Source: Pseudomonadota bacterium
GTDB taxonomy: Bacteria > Pseudomonadota > Gammaproteobacteria > Burkholderiales > Burkholderiaceae_C
DNA length: 12,286 nt
Direction: 5' to 3'
NCBI GenBank assembly: GCA_023418355.1
Contig: JAEZZU010000135.1
Span: 1-12,286, forward strand
Part shown: piece by piece, positions 7,093 through 12,286 of the stretch
Position numbering within the stretch: the first letter of the stretch is position 1
How the letters are laid out: the number at the start of each line of letters is the position of its first letter
Position numbers and translations under genes: made by a program
The notes under the pieces: model-generated
The model's input: the letters and a program-made list of their open reading frames with translations, nothing else
The model's database searches: none
Told to the model about the DNA's origin: nothing

Positions 7093-7587
7093 TTACTTTG
7101 TATTGCACTGCGCGGCCAGTGCCTGCAGGGCATCGCCCGTCATGCGGTAGCGAATCCACTCGGACTGGGGCTTGGCACCCAGGCTGTCATAGAACTCGAT
7201 GGACGGGGTGTTCCAGTCCAGCACGCTCCACTCAAAGCGGCCGCAGTCGTGATCGACCGCAATCTGGGCCAGGTGGCTCAGCAGCGCCTTGCCTGCGCCC
7301 TTGCCGCGGTGCTCGGGCGAGACGTACAGATCTTCCAGGTACAGGCCCAGGCGGCCCTGCCAGGTGGAGTAGTTGAAGAAGTACACGGCAAAGCCCACGG
7401 GCGTGTTGCCATCCAGGCAGATCAGGCCAAAGACCTTGGGGTTTTCGCAGAACAGCGTGCGGTGGACATGGGCGGGCGTGGCCAGCACTTCGTGCTCGGC
7501 TTTTTCATAAATTGCCAGCTCGCGCACAAAGTGCAGGATCAGGTCGGTGTCTTCAATGGTGGCGGGGCGGATGGTCAGGGCGGACAT
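7093..7587 (-). CDS. GNAT family N-acetyltransferase, SSAT-like
   Basis: Predicted cytoplasmic acetyl-CoA-dependent acetyltransferase of 164 residues, close to the length of spermidine/spermine or thialysine acetyltransferases. It resembles that subgroup: YEKAEHEV near residue 27, FFNYSTWQG at 70-78, then motif A YLEDLYVSPEHRGKGAGK at 83-100 with the acetyl-CoA loop RGKGAGK. DWNTPSIEFYDSLGAK at 124-139 matches the subgroup's WNxPSIxFYxxxGA pattern. A small polyamine, diamine or amino-acid side chain is therefore the likeliest substrate, but this is not shown. I chose the ATG at 7587 because GAGAG lies just upstream; an in-frame TTG at 7605 would overlap the end of nadM. The gene begins 14 nt after the nadM stop, so the two are very probably co-transcribed, with this as the last operon gene. 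Confidence 0.86.
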   Translation of the reverse strand: MSALTIRPATIEDTDLILHFVRELAIYEKAEHEVLATPAHVHRTLFCENPKVFGLICLDGNTPVGFAVYFFNYSTWQGRLGLYLEDLYVSPEHRGKGAGKALLSHLAQIAVDHDCGRFEWSVLDWNTPSIEFYDSLGAKPQSEWIRYRMTGDALQALAAQCNTK

Positions 7588-7601
7588 AACTCTCTCAACA
7601 A

Positions 7602-8672
7602 TCAAAGTAAGGCAGGCGTGGGGCCGCCGCCAAAACGTGCAAAGCAGCGGCGCAGCACGTGGAAATGGTCTTCAAACATCTGGCTTTCCATGGCAGCCAG
7701 TTCGCTCAAAGGTACCCAGCGGGCGTTGGCCGCATCGTCTCCGCCCTGCACGGCGGGCAGGCTGCTGCTCGGCAGGTGGAAGACAAACACATGGGTGATG
7801 GTGCGCCCGCGCAGGCTGCGGTCCGGGTGGTCAAACACTTCCGTGCCTTGCCAGGCGGCTTGCATCTCAGAGGTTGACAGCGGCAGGCCGGTTTCTTCAT
7901 CGAGCTCGCGCAGGCAGGACTGCCACAGCGTATCGCGTGGCTCCACAAAGCCGCCGGGCAGCGCCCACAGGCCCTTGCCGGGAGCATGACCGCGCTGGAT
8001 CAGCAGCACATGGCCGTGGCAGACCAGCAGGCCATCGACGGTGACAAACACCGGCGGGTAGGGCACACTGGCCCAGGCAGACTTGTAGCCGGAAATCATG
8101 CGCCATTCGGCACGCATGGCGGCGTAGTCGGGCGTGGTTTGCCACTGGCGCAGCCACTGTGCCGTGGAAGCGGGTAGCAGCGGGACGAGTTGTTCCCACA
8201 TCTGGTCGTGCGGCAGGTCCTGCAGGTTCCAGTAGATCTCTCGCGTGGGTGTGCCGTCAAACGCGCCCTGGCGGGGCAGGCTCAGCAGTTCCCATTCGGG
8301 AAAGCGGGCGAGGTAATTGCTGCTGTCATCCTTGAAATGGCCGACCAGCGCAATGCGTGACCCCGCAGGCACTTGCGCTTGTACGGCAGCAATCACGGCC
8401 TGTACCCAGCGGGGTTCGTCGTAGTAGTCGCGCACAGGCACGCAGCGCACACGGGCCGCGTCGGTAGCAGGCAGGCTGTTCAGGATCAGCGCTTCACGCT
8501 CCTGCCAGGTGAAGGGATTCTTGGGACTGCGAGCCTGCCAGGCGCTGCCCAGCACGACGACGACTTGCTCGGCCGCCTGCAGGGCTTGCTGCAGCAGCGC
8601 CAGATGGCCCCGATGGAAGGGCTGAAAGCGCCCGATGAGCACTGCAGTGTGGGGAACAGAAGAACGGTGCAT
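7602..8672 (-). CDS. nadM: Bifunctional NMN adenylyltransferase / Nudix hydrolase
   Basis: A 356-residue two-domain protein of the Slr0787 type. The N-terminal half (about 8-170) is a nucleotidyltransferase with GRFQPFHRGH at 14-23 (HxGH at 20-23) and GTPTREIYW at 140-148 in place of the usual SxTxxR motif. It should join NMN and ATP to make NAD. The C-terminal half (about 205-345) is a Nudix hydrolase, in this family usually an ADP-ribose pyrophosphatase, with its Nudix box at 241-263. The catalytic core RELDEETGL (255-263) is intact, but the first glutamate of the box is replaced by Asp247. The gene follows pncB by 95 bp, a spacing filled by a palindromic repeat ending 11 nt before this ATG. 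No good ribosome-binding site is visible. Family and context both place it in NAD synthesis or recycling. Confidence 0.93.
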   Translation of the reverse strand: MHRSSVPHTAVLIGRFQPFHRGHLALLQQALQAAEQVVVVLGSAWQARSPKNPFTWQEREALILNSLPATDAARVRCVPVRDYYDEPRWVQAVIAAVQAQVPAGSRIALVGHFKDDSSNYLARFPEWELLSLPRQGAFDGTPTREIYWNLQDLPHDQMWEQLVPLLPASTAQWLRQWQTTPDYAAMRAEWRMISGYKSAWASVPYPPVFVTVDGLLVCHGHVLLIQRGHAPGKGLWALPGGFVEPRDTLWQSCLRELDEETGLPLSTSEMQAAWQGTEVFDHPDRSLRGRTITHVFVFHLPSSSLPAVQGGDDAANARWVPLSELAAMESQMFEDHFHVLRRCFARFGGGPTPALL

Positions 8673-8680
8673 CTTGAAAA

Positions 8681-8764
8681 AAAATAGCTGCTAGCGCTTT
8701 TAAACAAAGGTTTTCAAATAGTTTTGTATCTGAAATACAGATAAATCAAGCGCTGGAAGCTATG
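8681..8764. repeat. Palindromic intergenic repeat, copy 2 (between pncB and nadM)
   Basis: The left arm ATAGCT-G-CTAGCGCTT (8684-8699) pairs with AAGCGCTGG-A-AGCTAT (8748-8763): 16 positions with one mismatch and one G/T wobble. The 48-nt interior holds a second hairpin, TATCTG (8727-8732) with CAGATA (8738-8743). The right end, 8741-8764, is 21/24 identical to 6400-6423. The element fills nearly the whole pncB-nadM gap. It may be a REP- or MITE-like element; no transposase is nearby. Confidence 0.75.
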
Positions 8765-8767
8765 GTT

Positions 8768-9970
8768 TTATGGGTTCTGAGGAGGCTCGGCAATCTGGAA
8801 GACCTGGCGCAGATAGGCCAGATAGGTTTCATCTTCGCACATGGTTTTGCCGGGCGTATCCGAGATCTTGGCCACGGGCTGGCCGTTGGCGCGCACCAGT
8901 TTCATGACGATGTTCAGCGGCGTCAGCCCCACATCGTTGGTCAGATTGGTGCCAATGCCAAAGCCCAGCTGAATGTGCGGCGCAAAGTAGCGCCACAGTG
9001 CCAGGGCGCGGTCCAGGTTCAGACCGTCCGAGAACACCAGCCGCTTGGTGTGCGGGTTGATGCGCAGCTTGCGGTAGTGGGCAAGCGCCTGGTCGCCCCA
9101 CTCAAATGGATCGCCTGAGTCGTGGCGCAGGCCATCGAACAGCTTCGCAAAATACAGGTCAAAGTCTTCGAGGAAGGCGCGCATGCCCACCGTATCGGTC
9201 AGGGCAATGCCCAGGTCGCCCCGGTATTCCTGCACCCAGTCTTCAAGTGCCGCCTTCTGAAAGTCGCGCAGGCGCACGCCCTGGGACTGAAAGCTCTGCA
9301 TGTACTCGTGCGCCATGGTGCCAATCGGCACGATGTCCAGCTCCTTGGCCAGCAGTACGCTGGACGTGCCCTTGAACCACTGCGGCACCTCGCGGGTCAT
9401 GGTCGCCACGACTTCGCGGTGCCAGGGTTCGGAAAAACGGCGGCGAAGGCCAAAGTCGGACAGCTCAAATGGGTGGGCCAGTACGGGCTCGTTCTTGACG
9501 GCGCGCAGGCGCTCTATCTTGGCCTGCAGGCGGCGGCGGCCTTCATTGAGCGTATCGGCTGTCTGCAGGCGGCGGAAGTACAGCTCGTTGACGATGGCCA
9601 GCACATGGATCTCAAAACCCATGACATGCACCTGCGGTCCATGGGCTTCAATGCTCAGCCCCCCTTCGGGCGTGGCCTTGACTTGCACAAAGTCGCGCTG
9701 GAACTGGAACAGGCGCAGAAAGTCAACAAAGTCGCTCTTGATGTAGCGCAGGCTGCTGAGGTAATCGAGCTCGTCCTTGGTGAAACGCAGGCTGCACAGG
9801 TGGTCCAGCTCGGCATTGACTTCTGCCTCCAGCTCCGCCAGCGGATAGGCCGTGGCATTGCGACAGGCAAAGCGGTACTCGGCCAGCGTCGTGGGGTGGC
9901 GGTGCAGCATGGCCTGCCACATGGTGAATTTGTAGAGGTCGGTGTCGAGCAGGCTGCGAACAATAGGCAT
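8768..9970 (-). CDS. pncB: Nicotinate phosphoribosyltransferase
   Basis: Converts nicotinate and PRPP, with ATP hydrolysis, to nicotinate mononucleotide in the Preiss-Handler salvage pathway. The 400-residue product has the expected length. It begins with the conserved DTDLYKFTM (9-17), then has SDFGLRRRFS (171-180) and IGTMAHEYMQSF. His221 of that last motif matches the phospho-accepting histidine of the Salmonella enzyme. The PRPP and ribose-phosphate region is seen in GLRHDSGDP (280-288), SDGLN (314-318) and FGIGTNLTND (337-346). The gene starts 21 nt after the pncA stop, which supports one transcript supplied by PncA. The ribosome-binding site is weak. The annotation is secure. Confidence 0.97.
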   Translation of the reverse strand: MPIVRSLLDTDLYKFTMWQAMLHRHPTTLAEYRFACRNATAYPLAELEAEVNAELDHLCSLRFTKDELDYLSSLRYIKSDFVDFLRLFQFQRDFVQVKATPEGGLSIEAHGPQVHVMGFEIHVLAIVNELYFRRLQTADTLNEGRRRLQAKIERLRAVKNEPVLAHPFELSDFGLRRRFSEPWHREVVATMTREVPQWFKGTSSVLLAKELDIVPIGTMAHEYMQSFQSQGVRLRDFQKAALEDWVQEYRGDLGIALTDTVGMRAFLEDFDLYFAKLFDGLRHDSGDPFEWGDQALAHYRKLRINPHTKRLVFSDGLNLDRALALWRYFAPHIQLGFGIGTNLTNDVGLTPLNIVMKLVRANGQPVAKISDTPGKTMCEDETYLAYLRQVFQIAEPPQNP

Positions 9971-9991
9971 GGTGCAGTCGTCCAGAAAGGT

Positions 9992-10819
9992 TTACAGGCG
10001 CAGGTCTGCGGTGGTGGAAAGCTGCACGCCAGCGGCCTGCATGCGCTGCAGGAAGGCATCGTGCTCGGCGGCAAAGCCGTGGACGGGGCTCATGCCATCG
10101 GTCAGCAGCACCATGCGCTGGGCAAAACCGGCAGGGGCATGCTCCAGCAGGTGCTCCACGGTCGAGCGCACGCAGTGGCTGCTGGCCTCGCCGGCCACGA
10201 TCAGCTGCTGCGCCTGCAGCAAGCGGTGCAGCAGGGCCTGGTTCAGGCAGGTCTGCGGGGCAGCGGGGTCTGGCACTTCGGCTTCAAGTGCGCTGTAGTG
10301 CTCGGTCCAGGGGTGCATGCCCTTGAACACGTTCGAGACGGCGCGTTGGCGGGCCACCTGCCATGCACCGCAGGCGGCCAGCACATCGGCGTGTACGCCA
10401 TGGCCCCAGCTGCCAATCTCACAGTGCACGGGCCAGACCATCAGCGTGTAGCGCCCACGGGCTTCCAGTGCATCCAGATAGGCCAGTGCGCGTTCCAGAT
10501 GCGCTGGCTGGCGTGGCTGGAACTGGCCAGCGCGCACCTGGGCGGCGGTGATGGCGGTAAAGGGGGCAACATCGCTGCCATCGGCCTGCTGCCAGAAGGC
10601 AGGGTGGGCAATGTCGAACACCTGGTGCGAGTCCAGCGTGACGGTGATGTGGTCAATGTGGCTGGCCTGTGCACGCAGCCAGGCGGCCACGCGCTGCATG
10701 TCGGCGTGTGCACCGGGCACGGGCAGGCTGGGGCGCAGCTGGGAAGGGCAGGCACTGGCAGGCAGATCGCAGAAATCGTTTTGCGGGTCGATCAGCAGCA
10801 GTTGGCGAAGGTGGCTCAT
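9992..10819 (-). CDS. pncA: Nicotinamidase (isochorismatase-like cysteine hydrolase)
   Basis: Expected to hydrolyse nicotinamide to nicotinate and ammonia, feeding PncB next door. All active-site residues of the PncA family can be placed: Asp11 (LLIDPQNDFC), Lys166 (VFKG) and Cys216 (SSHCVRST) as the catalytic triad, and Asp63, His65, His72 and His132 (WPVHC) as metal ligands. At 275 residues it is longer than most PncA proteins (about 190-215). The extra length lies mainly between His72 and the WPVHC motif (about 75-125), and there is a further loop after Lys166. Because isochorismatase-fold enzymes vary in substrate, the assignment rests on the WPxHC signature plus adjacency to pncB and nadM. 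It appears to be the first gene of the NAD operon. No clear promoter was identified in the 76-bp stretch between its start and the DUF1328 terminator. Confidence 0.88.
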   Translation of the reverse strand: MSHLRQLLLIDPQNDFCDLPASACPSQLRPSLPVPGAHADMQRVAAWLRAQASHIDHITVTLDSHQVFDIAHPAFWQQADGSDVAPFTAITAAQVRAGQFQPRQPAHLERALAYLDALEARGRYTLMVWPVHCEIGSWGHGVHADVLAACGAWQVARQRAVSNVFKGMHPWTEHYSALEAEVPDPAAPQTCLNQALLHRLLQAQQLIVAGEASSHCVRSTVEHLLEHAPAGFAQRMVLLTDGMSPVHGFAAEHDAFLQRMQAAGVQLSTTADLRL

Positions 10820-10890
10820 GGCGCAGTCAAACTGTACAAAGCAATAGCAAGCAGTTTAGGCGCTTGTAGCCTGCAGCCAGCGTAAAAGTA

Positions 10891-10938
10891 CAAAAGGGCT
10901 GCCAGTGCAGCCCTGTAAAACGGCAAGGCAGTCGCCGT
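10891..10938 (-). terminator. Tandem terminators after the DUF1328 gene
   Basis: The main stem AGGGCTGC (10895-10902) with GCAGCCCT (10907-10914) has a 4-nt loop and runs into TTTTG on the - strand, a good rho-independent terminator. A weaker hairpin, ACGGC (10920-10924) with GCCGT (10934-10938) followed by TTTT, lies immediately after the DUF1328 stop. Together they insulate pncA from upstream transcription. Confidence 0.82.
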
Positions 10939-10939
10939 C

Positions 10940-11125
10940 TTATTTCAGCATCTTGCGCGCAGCTCCCACTCCCAAGGCTGCCAGCACGATAAAGATCACG
11001 GCGATGACCAGGAAGATGAAGAACAGAATCTTGGCAATGCCTGCGGCGCCTGCCGCAATTCCCGTGAAACCGAACAGACCAGCCACCAGCGAGATGATGG
11101 CAAAAATGATGGCGTACTTCAGCAT
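10940..11125 (-). CDS. DUF1328 (YtjA-type) small membrane protein
   Basis: A 61-residue protein made of two hydrophobic stretches, about 3-27 and 31-53, joined by a short Gly/Ala-rich turn (GFTGIAAGAAGIAK) and ending in ARKMLK. This is the whole DUF1328/YtjA family pattern, and the protein should sit in the inner membrane. Its function is unknown; relatives are often described as stress-associated. The ATG at 11125 is preceded by AGGAG eight nt upstream, far better than the upstream in-frame start at 11182, which would add 19 hydrophilic residues. It is a single-gene unit, with the metK terminator before it and its own terminators after it. No promoter could be assigned with confidence in the 120 bp upstream. 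Confidence 0.9.
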   Translation of the reverse strand: MLKYAIIFAIISLVAGLFGFTGIAAGAAGIAKILFFIFLVIAVIFIVLAALGVGAARKMLK

Positions 11126-11247
11126 GTGATGCGCTCCTGTCTGAGGGTGCCCTGAGGCAAGTGGCTTCACGATAAAAGCCATGCATCACGCCGTTCGTCG
11201 GCTGCTGTGTGCGGCGCATGTAGGAGTGCCGCCTGCGATACAGACGC

Positions 11248-11272
11248 AAAAAAGCCCACACAAGGTGGGCTT
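11248..11272 (-). terminator. metK rho-independent terminator
   Basis: AAGCCCAC (11252-11259) and GTGGGCTT (11265-11272) form a perfect 8-bp stem with a 5-nt loop. On the - strand it is followed by six T residues (11248-11253). It lies about 130 nt after the metK stop and ahead of the DUF1328 gene, so the metK message has a long 3' untranslated region. Confidence 0.9.
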
Positions 11273-11333
11273 GGACAAGGGGATGGGCTGGAATGACTTC
11301 AGGCCTGATGCCTTGTCTGTCTTTGGGGCTGCA

Positions 11334-11357
11334 CTCACATGGCTTTCGCCATATGAG
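11334..11357 (-). other. Stem-loop with GAAA tetraloop in the metK 3' region
   Basis: On the - strand CTCATATGGC and GCCATGTGAG pair over ten positions, one of them a U-G wobble, and close a GAAA loop. GNRA loops on C-G closing pairs are typical of stable functional RNA hairpins. A smaller stem (CGCG at 11378-11381 with 11387-11390) lies between this hairpin and the metK stop. Confidence 0.6.
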
Positions 11358-11394
11358 CTTCGCCCGCGAACAGATACCGCGCTGATCGCGCAGT

Positions 11395-11414
11395 GGTTTG
11401 AATTACTTCAAACC
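11395..11414 (-). other. Hairpin with the metK stop codon in its loop
   Basis: GGTTTGAA (11395-11402) and TTCAAACC (11407-11414) are a perfect 8-bp inverted repeat. The 4-nt loop reads GTAA on the coding strand: the last base of the final lysine codon plus the TAA stop. GTAA/GUAA fits the GNRA loop pattern. Confidence 0.75.
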
Positions 11415-12286
11415 TGCTGCAGCACGCAGTTCTGCAGCCTTATCTGTGCGCTCCCAAGTGAACTCGGGCTCTTCGCGGCCGAAGTGGCCGTAGGCAGCGG
11501 TCTTGCTGTAGATGGGGCGGCGCAGGTCCAGCATCTCGATGATGCCGCGAGGACGCAGGTCAAAGTGCGCAGCCACCAGCTTGGCGATTTCTGCATCGGG
11601 AATCACGCCGGTGCCTTCGGTGTACACCGTGATGTTCATGGGGCGAGCCACGCCAATCGCGTAGGCCACCTGCACCTGGCACTGGCGTGCCAGGCCCGAA
11701 GCCACCACGTTCTTGGCCACGTAGCGGGCAGCGTAGGCTGCGGAGCGGTCCACCTTGGTTGGGTCTTTGCCGGAGAAAGCACCGCCGCCGTGGGGGCAGG
11801 CACCGCCGTAGGTATCCACAATGATCTTGCGGCCTGTCAGACCGCAGTCGCCCTGAGGGCCACCGACCACAAAACGGCCTGTGGGGTTGATCAGGTACTT
11901 GGTGTCCTGCAGCCATTCCTTGGGCAGCACGGGCTTGATGATTTCTTCAATGATGGCTTCGGTGAACGAGGCCTTCATCTTGGTCGCCGACTCGGACTGG
12001 TCAGGGCTGTGTTGGGTAGACAGCACCACGGTGTCGATGCTGTGGGGCTTGCCATCCACATAGCGCATGGTCACTTGCGACTTGGCGTCAGGGCGCAGGA
12101 AAGGCAGACGGCCGTCCTTGCGCAGCTGGGCCTGGCGCTCCACCAAGCGGTGCGCGTAATAGATAGGCGCAGGCATCAGCTCGGGGGTTTCGTCGCAGGC
12201 ATAGCCAAACATCAGGCCCTGGTCACCGGCGCCGATGTTCAGTTCGTCGTCGCTGGCGCGATCCACGCCCTGGGCAATGTCCTGGC
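11403..12286 (-). CDS. metK: S-adenosylmethionine synthetase (partial, 5' end outside window)
   Basis: Makes S-adenosylmethionine from methionine and ATP in the cytoplasm; the enzyme works as a tetramer with Mg and K ions. About 293 C-terminal residues are visible of an expected length near 390. The reading frame runs off the right edge, so the N-terminal GHPDKVAD region is missing. The two family signatures present are GAGDQGLMFGY near the start of the visible part and GGGAFSGKD in the middle. NITVYTEGTG and REEPEFTWERTDKA are conserved C-terminal segments. The GTG at 12266 falls inside the conserved QGVDRASDD stretch and is not a start. The stop codon sits in a hairpin loop and the transcript continues about 130 nt to its terminator. 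There is no sign of damage. Confidence 0.98.
   Translation of the reverse strand, partial: QDIAQGVDRASDDELNIGAGDQGLMFGYACDETPELMPAPIYYAHRLVERQAQLRKDGRLPFLRPDAKSQVTMRYVDGKPHSIDTVVLSTQHSPDQSESATKMKASFTEAIIEEIIKPVLPKEWLQDTKYLINPTGRFVVGGPQGDCGLTGRKIIVDTYGGACPHGGGAFSGKDPTKVDRSAAYAARYVAKNVVASGLARQCQVQVAYAIGVARPMNITVYTEGTGVIPDAEIAKLVAAHFDLRPRGIIEMLDLRRPIYSKTAAYGHFGREEPEFTWERTDKAAELRAAAGLK

Noticed and set aside
6956..7159. Small - strand frame with an Ala/Gly-rich end downstream of the GNAT gene
   Set aside because: Its sequence is dictated by the two hairpins and the groESL promoter, and no ribosome-binding site or family match supports it.
9122..10885. Long + strand open frame (587 codons) across pncB and pncA
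   Set aside because: It runs antisense through two well-recognised genes, has low-complexity composition and no domain, and has no supporting ribosome-binding site.
11273..11402. Possible SAM or SAH riboswitch near metK
   Set aside because: The structured region lies downstream of metK, not in a leader, and it does not resemble the known SAM or SAH aptamer layouts I can recall. Only generic hairpins are seen.

Overview
The window is ordinary core chromosome of a GC-rich betaproteobacterium. Gene content and protein style suggest Burkholderiales, most likely Comamonadaceae (Comamonas, Acidovorax or Delftia-like). The main pointers are a full-length cyanophycin synthetase, groESL behind a perfect CIRCE operator, a NadM-Nudix fusion, a CreA protein and betaproteobacterial-type MetK. 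This placement is read from the sequence without a database search. I see no prophage, insertion sequence, CRISPR array, tRNA or rRNA.

Layout, left to right. cphA (cyanophycin synthetase, + strand) fills the first 2.6 kb. It converges on an MFS transporter (- strand) across a bidirectional terminator. The MFS gene is divergent from creA (+ strand, small exported protein), and creA converges on groEL (- strand) across a second bidirectional terminator. groES-groEL is read leftwards from a promoter with overlapping sigma-70-like and sigma-32-like elements plus CIRCE at 6906-6932. The groES-groEL spacer is long (169 bp) and full of inverted repeats. Next comes a leftward cluster, pncA - pncB - nadM - GNAT acetyltransferase, which makes up an NAD salvage and turnover operon. 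It is followed by a small DUF1328 membrane protein with its own ribosome-binding site and terminators. The right edge is the 3' three quarters of metK (- strand), which has a structured 3' untranslated stretch.

How the genes work together. PncA would deamidate nicotinamide and PncB would turn nicotinate into NaMN. The NadM-Nudix protein should adenylylate NMN and hydrolyse ADP-ribose-type dinucleotides. The SSAT-like acetyltransferase starts 14 nt after the nadM stop and is probably co-transcribed. GroES and GroEL are the chaperonin under heat-shock control. The other genes (cphA, MFS, creA, DUF1328, metK) look like independent units.

The genes themselves hold no new system. The parts worth a second look are non-coding. 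They are (i) a trio of short perfect hairpins with GNA triloops between groES and groEL, one of which contains the groES stop codon; (ii) two copies of a palindromic intergenic repeat, one inside the groESL operon and one inside the NAD operon; and (iii) a run of hairpins after metK, the first carrying the metK stop codon in a GNRA-type loop.
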